Source: Annulohypoxylon bovei var. microspora
Taxonomy: Eukaryota > Ascomycota > Sordariomycetes > Xylariales > Hypoxylaceae
DNA length: 64,000 nucleotides
Assembly: GCA_022836615.1 (NCBI GenBank)
Contig: MU405247.1
Coordinates: 186,001 to 250,000 of the forward strand
Direction of reading: 5' to 3'
Part shown: piece after piece, positions 33,320 to 46,869 of the stretch
Numbering within the stretch: the stretch's first letter is position 1
Layout of the letters: each line of letters starts with the position of its first letter
The notes under the pieces: generated by a model
Seen by the model: only the letters and a program-made list of their open reading frames with translations
The model's database searches: none
What the model was told of the DNA's origin: nothing
Translations under genes and position numbers: made by a program

Positions 33320-34344
33320 GGCTGCTAGACGAAGGCGATACCTTCCCGTCCACTACAGCTATTCACCGGATTTAAAGTAGAACTGAGGCATCCGACAAGA
33401 CGAGGGCGCACAACGGTCGCGTACAAAGGGACGACTAGTAGCAACTTCGCGTCTCGAGATTTTCGGAGCCGTTTAAGAGGTATCGTAGTAGAATCGCAAA
33501 GGTATAATGAGTTCAGCCTTATATTTTGAAACAAATGCTACTTCAACAGCAATCTTGAATGTTCATCCTCCCCCCTTCGTTACGCGGGGAGGGCTACAAA
33601 AGCGAGCCTCGTGGCCCCCGCAGAAGCACCTTGCACCAAGTAGCGGTCGACAAAGAGCACCTGGAGCTAACCAGCTGCGGGCTGCCGTTAAGAATGGGAG
33701 TGGTTCAACGGAAAAACGGTAAGATGCAGCGGGGTTCGCAGTAGTAGGTTTCCTGCAGCGGCAGACGGCAGGAAAGTTCTATCGTGGAATGTCGGGCGTT
33801 GTCGCGGAGATGATTATTGAAATTTGGTTGGTGGGTTGAGTCAACAACTCGTCGATTAAAGAAATGGATGGGTACGCGATCTCGCGACCATCTATTTTTT
33901 TCATTATTCATTATCCATTCGTCACAGAAAGGGATAAATATGGGTCTTCTGCCAAGATATTCACGTGTCAACATGATTAACCCATTAAACTCAATTAAAT
34001 GACAGGCACGTAACCCACTGCAGCTGCCTCGCTAACATTGCCAGCTGAGGGGCAGCTGACAATCTCTAATTAAGCCCTAAGCTTCAGGGGTTATCTATTG
34101 GAGCTACATATTCTCGTCAGGCTTCAACTATAATAGTTTAATTATTATATGTCATTAGTCACATGAACTAATGAAAGCCTGTTTTGTTCAATAAAGAACA
34201 AGTGACCGAGTCATGATGGACCATATCTTTTATAGGTCTATTATTGAATCACCAACTTTCGTAACAGTTGATATTGATTGAAGTTTAAGGATAGCCCCTG
34301 AGAGAGTAGCCCCTGAGATCGTATCAGACCTTAAAGAGTATTCA
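33320..34344. promoter_or_regulatory. Intergenic region, kinesin promoter side
   Basis: About 1 kb between the kinesin start and the 3' end of the aminopeptidase gene, both on the minus strand. It should contain the kinesin promoter and 5' UTR. No coding sequence is recognised. It turns AT-rich beyond 34130. Confidence 0.5.
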
Positions 34345-36561
34345 CTACAAACCCAGAAGCTTCTTTATCTGCCCCTTCGTAGTCGACGGGTAGAAGTCCT
34401 TGCAGTTCTCAAATGTCTTGACGGCCAGGTCTCTGTCCAACTCGTTGAGCTTCCTATATAGCGGCTTCACGAACTTCATGCGCCCGACAGAGCCAAGAAG
34501 CTCAACTATGCCAGGGAACTCTTGTCTATCGTTAGATCGGAGGGCAATAGCGTAGTATGCCGATTTCAACTCGACGTTCTTTGAGGAACTAATATTGTAG
34601 GTGGTTCCTAGAAGATGAGATCTCTCGGCGCTTAGAGGTTTCGGGAAGTTCTGCACGGTTTGCAAAAAGACAAGTGTCTGGTTCGCTGTGAACGACTCGA
34701 TATCCTTGAGGCTCGGTTGATAATTCTGTCGCGAGTTAGCTATCCAGCAGTAAAATCATAGACTCGGTAGTTAGATAGTAGACTAAGTAGTGTTGCTTAC
34801 CTCGTTCTTCCACTTTTCAGCAAGCGCTATGCAACTGTCGACATAAGCGGTGTTGAATTCGGGCTTGGGTGGCAAGCCCGGCGTATATAATCTCTCCTCC
34901 CACGGAATCTGAGCAATTTTCTCCTTAATCTCCGCGTTGCCGTATCCCTCAAAGAAGTCCAAGAAAGTCTTCTTGAATTCAAAGGAGTCAAGAGACTTGT
35001 TAGCCCATGTCTTGAAGTAGTGTGGAATGAATTTGTCGAAGTGTTCCCGGCCAACCAACCGATCAAGGTACCAGAGAAAGTGAAAGCCCTTCTCGTAGGG
35101 AACCGTGCTAAAGGCATCCTCGGGGTCTACTCCTTTATGGCTAATGATGAGTTTGGTGAATTCATGGTCAGCCCCTAATACTGAGACCGAGTCCTCTTTA
35201 ATGGCATTAGTAATAGGTGGAAAGGAGTTGTAGAGTTCACATACCAAGGTCTTTCCAGCCGATAATGGCCGAGAAGTCAAACTGAGGCTCACCATGGATG
35301 GCAGCACCAATGCGGCGTTCGAGATAAGTAGTCCATCCCTCATTCAACCAACTACAGACCATTTAGCTCCTGTTGTCTAGGTAGGTAATTAATTGCTGAA
35401 TATACTTACAAGTGCTCCCAAGACGCACAGCCAACGAGATTGCCACTCCAACTATGACTCAGCTCGTGAGCAATCACGTCCACATTCTGGCGGTCACCGC
35501 TGATGATAGTAGGGGTAGCAAAAGTGAAGATTGGGTTTTCCATTCCTACAATTGTAAGTTGACGGGGCTCATAACCACATTAAGAAGCTGCTAGAAGGGA
35601 CCTTACCTCCGTAAGCGAAGCTTGGGGGCAACACCAATACGTTGTACTCTCCCCATTGATAATCAAAGATCAACTTCTCCGCCACTTCGAGGAACTTATC
35701 CATGTCTGCCTCGAGTTCCCATTTTGCGCCCTCGATGGCCTCCGGGCCGGTCGACACCATAGACCGCTTCCCAATCCGCGCAAAAGCTAGGTCTCCTGAA
35801 GCTAGTGCGAATAGGTATGAGGGAATAGGGACCTTTTGCTCGAAGAGGAACAGCTTGTCGTCTTCTCCCTTGCTATCTGAGGGCACGGGCACTCCACTTG
35901 CAACTACCGGTAGAGGTGAGGTGAGGTTGAAAGAGAAGGTCGACTTTACATCTGGCGTATCTTGACACGGAAAGATTGACCGGGCCAAGATTGCTTGGCA
36001 CTGCGAGTATACATATGGGTGCTTCTTGTTACCAGTTTGAGCCGGTGTCATCCATTGCAAACCGACACAATGCTCAGTAGTCTCTAAGGCGATATCAAGC
36101 TTTACAACTTCACCCTGAGCCACACCATTCGGCACAGAAACGTGAAGTGGTGCGCCGTACGGCTCAACTCGGCCCTTGACTGTCCATTCCGAGTTGGCGG
36201 AGTCAAGCTTGACCGATGAGATAGAGAGGTGGTTTGTGTCAAGGATGATCTCACGGCTCTCCTTGTTTGTCAGCGACTCTAGCTCGAGGAGGACCGAGCC
36301 TTCTAGGCGCTGCTTCTCGAAATTGACCTTGAAGTTGACGGTAGTGTGCTTGGTGCCCCATTCGCCATAATTGGCTAGGGTGTTGGGATCACGAGGGGCC
36401 ATTGTCCTCTTCGAAGCGAAGCTGTATCGTCGCAATTGGACGTGCACTGGAAAGAAAGACGAGAGAGACGAGGGAGATGAAGTCGGACTAAATTTGCGGA
36501 TAGTGAGTCGGATGCTTCTGAATAGAAGACTGCCCCTCACGAAGCTATTCGGTTCTCTCAT
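34345..36561 (-). CDS. Leukotriene-A4 hydrolase-type M1 aminopeptidase
   Basis: Five exons on the minus strand (36561-35607, 35545-35410, 35351-35245, 35195-34801, 34725-34345) encode 657 aa from the upstream ATG, or 604 aa from the ATG at 36402 (MAPRDPNTLANYGEW). M1 peptidase features, numbered from the long start, are GGMEN at 318-322, zinc motif HELSH with H345, E346 and H349, and the third ligand E368 (NEGW). The lyase-like domain and the C-terminal helical LTA4H domain (AYYAIALRSNDRQEFPG to KGQIKKLLGL) are complete. It trims N-terminal residues and, in relatives, hydrolyses epoxides; yeast Lap2 is the homologue. The 53-residue extension is Arg/Ser-rich with almost no acidic residues and ends before KRTMAPRD, so the long form could be mitochondrial and the short one cytosolic. 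The 49-nt third intron is very short. Confidence 0.93.
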
Positions 36562-39500
36562 TCGAGCCAACGATGACCGTCAGCCTCCTGCCAAATTAAG
36601 CTGCAGCGATTTCTTCATTTGCTCCATACAAGTAAGTAACCTTTGCCATTGATTGAAGATCTAATTAAGCGGGGCTTAACGAGTGTGCGAGTGCGAATTG
36701 TCCCACTGATTTTAAAAAGCAAAAGCGTCATTCCCGATGCAAGCCGTTGAGAGCCTAAATGCCTGAGGCTTGAATTCCGTATTCATTTAAGACATAGATT
36801 TGAGCTTATATATCAATCTATTCAATAACTAAATATTTGATATAAAAGATGTATATATAAGATATGACTGTTTTATCGGTGATATAGCTGAGTATTAAAT
36901 TGTGACTTTGTGATGCCTCAACCTTGTTCTCAAAAAGGGGCTTCTACCATCCTAGCGAGTGCAGCAATTGAAGCAAAGAAAATACGAGGACAACCAATCG
37001 CCGCGATGAGAGACCTGGATGTCAAGATAACTAGCATCTAGCATTGCGTGCCAACTTACTTAGGTAGGTAGGTAGGTAGGTCGTCAAGCAGCAGGCTGAA
37101 ACGGTGCCTTCTTTCAGGGCTTCGGTTGCGCGACTATTCCTGTTACGACCTACATCAGATCCATGTAAAACAACTTCCCGCCCTGAAACAACCTGCTGGA
37201 TAACAAACTTTTCTTCTTCTTCCCAGCTCCCAGCTCCCAGCCCCGGAAGTAGGATGAGGATCCCGCTTCTTAGCAATAATGAGACGAAAAATCTCCTAGC
37301 TCCTAGGGATCTAAAGCATCACAAAGGCGTAGACGAGTCTCTTCTTCAACTTCACGACCCTAAGAGGGAAATAAATATCGCACGTACGTGATACTATACA
37401 CCCAGGTATATAGTAGTGTTCGCTTGCCTTTGGAGCGCTATGACTTGCTTACAGAAATCGGCATTCAAGCTCAATTAGGAGCAGGAGCATAACATTTCAT
37501 GAATTGTGCTGAAAATTTGAAGCCGTGTGCGATTTGTTCCGAAACCGCAACACCAGGATTCGAGGGGGGAAAAAGTCAGGGGATGGGATGGGTGATGATG
37601 TTTCTTACATACATGCTCCGGGTAGTAATCGAGAAATTCTCACCACGTGTGTTGACCCCTCCGTCTAGTCCTCCGTCGAAGGAATAAGACGGTGAAGTTG
37701 GTGACAGCGACCACGGCGCTGCTTCGGTGATTGAGATTGTTGACTGGTACTGTGACAATGCGTGTGGCCGTCGGGTTGGGTAAAGATATGTTATTTTAAG
37801 CTATTAGGGGACCCGTGCATAACAACTTGGCATTGGCACAGCACAGCATGCACATCTAGGAGCAGTTCTTTGCGATAGCTTCTTGGCAGTGTGCATTCTG
37901 TGTGGCACTGACTACAAATTTGCCCTCAGTATCCCAAGTTGGGAAAAAGAATGCTCTCAGACCTCATCATAATATCATAATACCCTATCTATGCATGTAG
38001 AGTTACAATCAACAATTTTCATATCTTTCATAAGTAGATATTTCATAAGCAGATCTATTTCGAACGAGCAAACGGAAATTGAGGGAATGTGCAGCGTAAG
38101 GTTACCTGTAGAACTCGAACTGTGGTTGCCCAAATTGATGGGTATGGTTCATGCTTATGCCATCTATTAAGTGTCGTCGGCGAATCAGCCTTCCCCTGAA
38201 TGAACTGCCGTGTTTGTTCCTTGAGGCTCTACGAGCACTGGTTCGAAACATGGCATATTTTAGTAATATAAAATGAGGGGTGGATCCTATAGAAAACTAC
38301 CAGAATTCGAGTGCATATCATGCGTTATGCGTCCTGCGTAATTATACGTACCAAAAGTAGAGCTTGCCTCTTTACCCAACCCAGGAATTGAAAAATCTCC
38401 GTGCTTCAGTAAGTCATGTGAGACATGGACGTACATATCCGGACTGCTTCCCAATGACGGTTAAAAAGGGGCGCTGGCACTCTAACTCATGGCAGTAGCG
38501 CGGGGGAGCATAGGGATCTACCCGACCCAGTGTACCAACAACGGCGCTCAGGTATTATCGTAGTAGAAGAGAAAACGTGCAAGGTAGGTATGTAAACTAA
38601 CTTATCTCTAAATAAATATTGCAAACCGCCAATACCGGACGGGAATTTCTTACACGTGGAGATGCTAGTTTTAACGTAGACTTCTAGGCAGTTTGAGATT
38701 CTTCCATCAGGAGTTTCCTAGCCTAGTTTCTAATCGAATAGAAGCTTTTCGGCTGGGAAGGCGAGGCATTGGTGAGGTTGGTCCTGAGGCCGGAGATGAA
38801 GTCTGGCTAACAGCCCTGCCACACTGCCATGTGCTAGTTAGCACGTGTGGTGGATCTCGAGGCTTCAAGACGTGGGGAATGAGACATCCTAGGATTTTGC
38901 TCCTAGGTCAAAGTCATAACGATCCGTCGTTCAGGGCTCCGGACTTGATCCCCGATATGGCTAGGAGCATTCCTTTGAAAGAGCAAAGTTGGGACGCCCT
39001 GATTATTAGCGTACATATCCTAACAACGACCCTCGTAGCTTGCATATCTAGATTGATATCGACTTTTAGAAGTAAGCTTAAAGGCTTACTTTATGCTAGC
39101 ATAGACGTCAGTCCAGACATGGCTGGCGCTTGAAAGGGCAAACTCAACTTCCCAAAACGATGCGATTTTACCCAAAGCTGTTGAGACTTTTCGACCATGT
39201 GCTCAGTTAGTTCACCGAATAAGAATAGTAATTTCCAAAACTAATGACTCTGGGTTCAAGGCTATAAACTATGGCTATCTAGAGCGGTCGAGATGTTAAC
39301 AGCCTATCTCAGACTTGGCCTGATTGAAGTATGGGGTCAACCTTTCATGCAGATCCAACGGAGACTGACTCCTCGTAACGCTCAATTTGAATCTTTGCAA
39401 TCTTAATCGAAGACGGTTGCTAACTTTTGCCTCCTCGTATCTATGGTTGATCTGCCTGCCTCAACTCCCTCGTTGTCTTAATTCGGTAGACAGGGTAGAT

Positions 39501-42500
39501 TACTTACCTAGGAGACATGCAGGTCCGCGCTCGACCTTATTAAGACGCTGCACCTAACATATTCCACGGAGAAAAGCCCGCCATGTTGGACCTCATTGTG
39601 CAGATTGCGTAAGAGCTGTAGGTGCTCTGTGACGAGATCTCGACTACTCCTTAAGCAGCACACGTAAATCAACTCGTGTCGTTCAAAGCCCGAGCGCATA
39701 AGTTTAGATCGGTCAAGGTTATCTCATATGCCACCTGATATGTTACTATTCAGGCTCGACCCTGTATGTCAAAATGCTCTAATCGTGTAAAAAGCGACGC
39801 TGGAAACCCTATCCTGCAGACCCCTAAGCCAGTAACCTATTTAGGTACTAAAGCCAGGTGTATCTGTAAGCCAAAGGGTCAAAGAGCAGCTATCATCGTT
39901 GTCCTCATGTAGGTCTATTCCTATTATCGCCATGCGAATTGAAAATCCATGCCTATTACCTATGATCAAATTAGTTTAACATTTTAAAGACCCCAAATCC
40001 AGAAATAGATGCAGTCTAGGTGCACTTACATACATACAGTAGTTAACCAGAGTAGTATTATACGTTTGATTTAATGCGGTAATTCTCGTAACTTGTAACA
40101 GTGTGTAGTGAATCGCCAATTACTTAGCGTGGCGAAGCAAGAACGCCTCCTTGGTTCCGCAGGAAAATATGACCTCAAGGACCCTGACTCTTGCTAGAAA
40201 CAGAAAGAGGCTAGCTAGGGGGGCCTCCCTGTCGATATCGCAACATTTTATCGGCTAGATCCCTTGCGGATGATCGGTCAGATCGCTTCCAAGGTTCGGT
40301 CCAGGTCCATGGCGGACGGGAAGGGTGATCATAAAACCTGAGTTAAGTCGTCATAAACATGTGTGTAGTTGGCGGGCTGGTGTCAAGCCTCGTAATCCCT
40401 CAAAAACCAATCCTAATAGTTTGAGAATGTCGTCGAGTCGTCTCTCAAGTAGTTCGCGGTTTGAAAGGACGTTGTATTAGGAATAAGATCTTCATGGCCA
40501 CATTCTGCACCGTTCATTACCCGCTATCCAAGGGCTGAAAATTAGGGGTACACACTAAGATGGCGTACATCTGAAGATGGGGAACAGCTCCGACTTGCTT
40601 TAGGTAAAACTAGACCGTCTTCAACTGCGAAGACTGTTGGTCTTAGCGCCCTTTTCCGAGACTCGAATGTAGATCACCTTGAGATAGAGATATTCTTACT
40701 ATTATCACTACGTTTTTTTAGATCCGGCACTTGATTGTTTTGGCTTGGTATATGACGTGAGAATATCAGCTTGAAACGTGAAAGGCAATTGATCCTCCCG
40801 ATCTTTTGCTGCTAGACAGGTTCGGATGAGTTTGCGAACTGGTTTGAGTCGGAGGCATAAGATGTCTCAGCCTTTTCTAGATGCCGGCCCGTTGGTAGAA
40901 TCCTGCGCGCTGCGATATCTGTTACGTACAGTAAGAGTACATGTATATGGTGGTTGTTTCTTTTTACACGGTTTCGAAAGGTTAGGTAGGTAGGTAAGTA
41001 GTGACATGACTTCTTCCTTTGCCATTGAGAGAGCATTGAAGAAGAAAACGTAGATCATGTAAAGATAAACAATATGCACTTGCATGTTTTGCAAATCTCT
41101 GCATGCCAAGAAGCAGGTCATTTTGCTCTAAGACTTGAGTAATGTCGATGCCCCACGCCGTTATGTAGGTGACAGCGGAAGTGTGTCTAGTGTAGAAAAG
41201 GGGGCTAAACGAGAGAGCTGTAACCCGTCCCCCCACTTACCATAAGAAATGGCCCCTGCTCCTTTGGCTACTCCCATGCACAAATTTGTACTGAAAACTT
41301 CATAGAAGAGCAAGCGTTTCGTCCTGAATTGCCTCTATCATAGCGGTACCTAGTCAGCTAGTTGAGGCAAAAAAATAAGGACGCATAAAGATGACGAAGT
41401 CTTCCTTATGTAATTGTTATATCCTGACTGGGTTTGCCTTAGAGGTGGCGGATAGACATCCGGGAAAGACTCAATAGAAATAGAAATATTAGTTAATACA
41501 AGCAAGGTTGAAATGTTCAAGTCAGCTCGGTTACAACTTTTTACGGATCAAGTCATAACCGCGTTACGCACTGACGCAAGCACGGACAACCACCGATTAA
41601 TGACTATTTCTCGTCCTTCGAGAAAACCCCCCGTTAAATACATTATCAAAACTACTACATGAATGTGTGCCGAGATGGCGTAAGTAAACTTGTTACCTAT
41701 GTCAAAGCACAAAGCTTGATAACAAGAAATATACCTAGATAAAAATGAATGACCAAAAACGTATAGTCCCCTGCTTACTTGGAGTTGTTGGCTACCAATG
41801 ATATTTTCTCCCTACATAATAGTATCGCCGTTTTTGGTAGTATTCTCAACTCAAGGACCCTTAAGAGTACGACTATAAACCAACTTTGTATTGTTTTGCG
41901 AGACAAGCCGATATGAATCTTTATTGTTACATGCAAACTAGATAGATCTAGATCGTCTGTTACTTCACCTGTGTTGTGATAATATGCAACCTCTTATCTA
42001 TCAGAGACCACAATTTGATACTAACATTCATACATCACACAACCTTCAGATCTGTAACAGCCACTTAGCTCTACGAATATCTTGCATTCATCTCAGTAAG
42101 CAAGCGAAGGAATATAGAAGGAACGGATCGGAAGTTTGATAGACTGCTTTGGCAAAGGCTAAACGTTGTCGTTACACTACTACCTCGAAGGTTTTGATTC
42201 TTGAAGGTCGACAGTCACAAAGCTGCCTAATGCTCTGTAGCCATACATCTTTCGTCGCCAGACATACGACGATCCCACGCCGGTCGTACGCAATTTGCTA
42301 GGTCGGTATTCATGATGTTTAACCTCTAACGTGTGCATCGATGACGAGGTGGCCAATATGCACGCACAATCCTCTCATCCCACAATTTCTGCCGGCAAAG
42401 AGCTAAGAAACCGACAACCAAGATATAAGTCATTACCTAATCTTGGTACTAGTTCTGGAGTACATAGCACTAATGCTATCAACGGTTGTCGTGCATTTTG

Positions 42501-44655
42501 CATGATGATCACATTAGGTACATTACTTGTCCTTACTTGTCTAGATGAAGCATCTTAAGGGTGACCAAGTCTGAGGGTCAAGTCGGAATTCTCTTGGCTA
42601 GAAAAAAGACTGGATCGCTTAAGTAAAAGTTTACTCAAGTGAGTTTACCTCCGGCATAGATATCGTGGTTGATAGTCGGGATTCCCTGTGCTTGGATCTT
42701 CAGCACACACTGACACCCGACCGCGGGTTTGTATCCGACTATAATAGGTCAGGGTAGGTGGTAGAAAATTGTCAAAGCGACAATTAAAGCTGCATAGGCG
42801 TCAACTTCAATATCCTATAAAATCCAAGCTCGCAGGCTCGTCAGAATATGTTCCCCGACTTCTGCAGTTGCAATGCTACCATCTCCGCAGATCAATATCC
42901 AGTGTACGCACGTTGTCACTCCACCTTTCGTATATGTAATTAAAGGGATTATAATCCGTCAACAGATATGCATGTGTATTAGCTTATGCAGCTATATGTA
43001 ATTGATATCCCAATTTAGTGTTGAGGTCACATCTTCGGAACTTGCCTTATCACGCTTTCTCCTTTCGATCACCTCCAAATTCAGGAGCTAAATATGTACG
43101 CATTTACACGTGTATTATCTTAGGAAGTAACTATGGGTAGTTAGTTATAGTTTAATTAATTAACTAACCCATAAATCGAATTCGACTTCGTTCAATATTG
43201 CGACAACTAATACTTACATCATAAATGACATATGATACAAGTTATTTATATGCCTCAAGATTTAGGTCGATAAAGAGTTATTATTAAGTCAAGTGACGTA
43301 GGGCTTTCTTCGGTATGGCTAGACGCTAGACCCAAAGCCCAGCCAGTCGGATCTGGGCAAATACCATACCATACCTACCTACCCAGGTAATGACCAAGGT
43401 AATGGGATCTGAAGCGAATTAACATCAGGGTTACCAATCGCCTCTAGGACCACATACAGTATCTACAGTACATATTGATACCTAGCTTTCGACGACGTTC
43501 CCCGGTACAATATCTATTGGATTTAGGATACCCCTTGGCGGAGATATAGTGAAGTTAAGCTGTTCGATGTCGTCTTCCGCGGCAGCGTACGAGAAAAGTT
43601 CCTCTCCCGTTTCAATTAAGCAATGCTAAGAACCTTCCGCTATCCACAAGCATTGCTATAATAAACCCACCGGAACCCTCGTTTTTTCAACCCATGGCTT
43701 GTAAGATAGCCCAGGCGACCCCTGCATCTAGCCAGGGTCAAAGCTCTATTCCCCTGTCCACCTTGTTCACCCAAGCTGCGATAACCCTAGGTAAACCCTC
43801 AAATCCTTGTTAAAGGCTTAAGCGGTTTCAAATTCCTTGTCGCCGTAGCATTCTGGACCTCCACCAAAACTGTTTTCTCGATGTGTCTAAACCCGATTCT
43901 GCAGCTTGCTCCGATCCTTAGTGCGGGATACCTTCATCAACTAACCTTGAAACGGTGCCTGGCCTCTTAGGAGAGGATTAGCTGGGTAGCTACAGACAGC
44001 TGTATGTTGGTACGGTGCCTTCGAACCGAGTCTTACACGACCTTAGCATTCTTACTCGCATACTATCTATCCCATTTCCCAGTACCTACGGTAATGGGCG
44101 ATGGGTAATGCATGCGGGAGCCGCAGCGATTCTCTTGTCTTGTCTCGTTCTCCTTGAGTGGAGGTTGCATCCCAAGGTCCCCTGACGCATTTGGTCCAAC
44201 GAATTCCCTTATTGGATTCTCCTATAGGCTCCATGGAAATACAGTCCAGAACAATTTGGTACCAGCTATACTCTTCATATTAAGGACATGCATATCCTGT
44301 TTCCTCTGCCTCCCCGTTTCTCCCCATCCGTCTGTTACATGGTGTGTCTATCACTATGAATAGCAGGGCTATCTCTTAAGTGTGTGCATATATTTTCTGT
44401 CCTAGCAGTTTTTCGTTGCTCTCGACGCACGCCTGGTTTTGTTTCACTTTACAAATATATGAGCTCCGCCCGTCACCTTTCGTGCCTTTTATCCGCATGA
44501 AAGAAGTTTATTATTTCACTTCCTTGCTTATATTATTCCGTTAGCGTGGTTTGTGATTTGCCTAGGGACCCTCGTTACAGGTCCAATGGCCCATATAGCA
44601 GCTTGTCTCGTCGACACCGATTTCGACACCAGCAGCTTAAGAAGTTATATAGTAA
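36562..44655. other. 8-kb gene-poor region
   Basis: No ORF in this stretch has a recognisable domain, start context and splice pattern. The longest (38693-39133) looks like chance. Contents: a TAGG array at 37061-37081, another short one at about 40983-40998, many AT-rich tracts (36780-36890, 42930-43260) and CT-rich sequence over the last 700 bp, likely the Uds1 gene promoter. It may be a mutated repeat graveyard, but I could not identify any element. Confidence 0.5.
37061..37081. repeat. (TAGG)5 microsatellite
   Basis: Five perfect TAGG units plus one T, in the gene-poor region 500 bp upstream of the aminopeptidase gene. Confidence 0.9.
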
Positions 44656-46869
44656 ATGCCTTCTCTGCGCAAGCTTCTACCGACTCGGTATGACCTTAAC
44701 CTTCCTGGTACAAGGTAACTCTATCAGATGTCTCAACATACTAACATTACCATACAGTTGTCGTCTGTAAGCTCGACTGAAGAAAAAAAACCATTCGCTT
44801 GGAGGATGCAGAACCCGGAGACGAGGAAATACCAGCTATTTCCTAAGGAAAAACAGCTTCCAACACCAGCTACTGGAAAGCAATTGGACCCTGAGCAAGC
44901 CTTCGCCATGGCTATGGGGCAAGCAGAAAAGACCTCGGTAGCGAACGGCCTGCGGATGAGAATCAAGGAGCACAACTTGACGAGAAGGAGGAAAATCAGT
45001 GTCCCTGAGTTGGGCCCTATGACGACGGTACAGGAGGTGGCAATGGATTCTCGTGAGTCGAAGAATTATCTCGATGCCCGTCTGATAACTAATCACTTGT
45101 AGCAACAATCCCAGGCCGGCCTGCGTTACATGAACGATCTATTAGCTCTCCTGTTAACTCCTGGCGTCAACGTCATTTCATGGAGTCCGTGGCCGGCATA
45201 AAACAAAACCTGGACGAGAACTTAGAAACATCGCCCCCTTCCGAAGATGTACGGAAATTTACTGGCTCACCTTTAAAGCAGCCGCTCTCACCTAGGGATC
45301 TAGCACCTTTAACGATACCTACGCAAGGTGGCTCACTTCCGAGACTGGCCCGGCAACTTTCGTTGAGCCGCCTTCGAAACAGGGAACCAGAATCAGCGAT
45401 CAAGTCAGCCCGGACCGACGACTCACCAAGGACGCGCACTCCATTCACGCCTGCTTCCACCTCGATCACGACCCCAATGTCAGCGTCTACGAACATGACT
45501 ACTTCGACACTACCAACGCCGGTATCAGCACCTGCAGAATGCCGAGCTTCCCCGAGACCTTGGGAAAGGCTAGGCTCGGTCACGCCTGTGCTTACATCAC
45601 AACCAAGCATTGACTCTATGGCGACCCCGAAAACAGAGTCCGAGGCACGATCCGCCCCGATCCTATCCCATAGACGTGGTCATTCCGAGTCCGGAAGCAT
45701 CATGGATCGTGGACGTCCACGAAAGCGAAGCGATGGTACACCAATTGGTAACCACAGACGAGATGCGTCCAAGAGGAGCATTAGTGCCGAACGTCGAGCC
45801 TTCGAGTCCTTACCTCAAGGATGGAAGTCCACTGAGGCAGTCAAGACTTTGGATGCGTCTGAAGTTGCTTACTTACAGAAGCAAGCACTAGGCCAAGTCC
45901 TTAGGTTCGAGGTACTCAAGAAGGATGATGTTGAGAGCCTTTCAAAGGTAGGCCCCTTTCACTCTTGACCTCGGTCCTTAATAATCTAACCATTCATAGG
46001 AACTTCGCCATCTTGATGAGCGAACCGAATATCTTCGTCACACTTATACTTCTCTACGTGCTGGGCGCCGAAATCTTCATAGCCGCATTTGTCAATATTT
46101 GCGGTCGCCTCGCGTTGCTAAATTTAGCTACGAGTCGATGCTAAAGCAGGAGGAAACTCTTGCTGAGCTCGATGCCTCAATTGATGATTGGGTTTCTAAG
46201 CTTGAACATGCCGAGAATCGACGGACGCGCGTCAGGCAAAAGCTTCTTGAGCATGTTGCCGCCGCTTCTACCCTCTCGATAGTTAAAGACATCGCTGGTG
46301 CAAGCGAAATCCTTCAACAAGCTATGGGAGTTCGACTTCCCAGCGGAGCCTCCGATATCTCGACACCACCTCGAAGCCCAACCAAGATCAACACTCCTAC
46401 TCAGTCTCAGTCGCCGTCCACGTCGCCTCAACGTGTTGTCGCTAGAGTGCCTTCAATGATCCCGGAGCTACCAGCTGAGGAGCTTGAAGAAGCTCTGGTT
46501 GACCGCAAACGCAAGAGCTCATCAGCCGAGTCTACTCTTCAGCGAATGGAAAGCATTCGCATTTATGCTGACAGCGACGTCTACGCCCTCCTAGCGGATG
46601 TCGAAAGTGAATTTACGAAACTAAACGATGGTGCCGCTAGCCCTAAAGTTCAATGCCAACACGAAACAGAGGAGGAACGTCGAGTTCTGCATCGGACCCT
46701 CAGCCATGATATTATCAACAAAGGCTACCCGAAAGCTCTTAACAACAAGACACCTCCCGTCTCGCCCCCGGCACCTACACCACCAGTAAAGAACTCCCCC
46801 ACAGGCGACATTTTCTTGACCGCTGCTGTTTTTCAGCCTTCGCGATCAGGAACACCTGCGTCCAATTAA
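44656..46869 (+). CDS. Uds1-domain protein (up-regulated during septation)
   Basis: The preferred model has four exons (44656-44714, 44772-45052, 45103-45947, 46000-46869) and 684 aa. The middle is disordered and rich in Ser/Pro/Arg. The conserved Uds1 region begins at YLQKQALGQVLRFEVLKKDDVESLSK and continues across the third intron as ELRHLDERTEYLRHTYTSLRAGRRNLHSR, then coiled coil (MLKQEETLAELDASIDDW). The C-terminus is again disordered. The family was named from a transcript induced at septation; a cell-division or cortical role is inferred only from that. The N-terminus is uncertain. The 57-nt first intron (GTAACT donor, TACTAAC branch) keeps frame only if the acceptor is TGTAAG at 44771 rather than the nearer CATACAG. 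Translation may instead start at the ATG at 44728 without that intron. Confidence 0.82.

Noticed and set aside
38693..39133. 146-codon open frame in the gene-poor block
   Set aside because: No recognisable motifs and no splice structure; a length reachable by chance over 8 kb.
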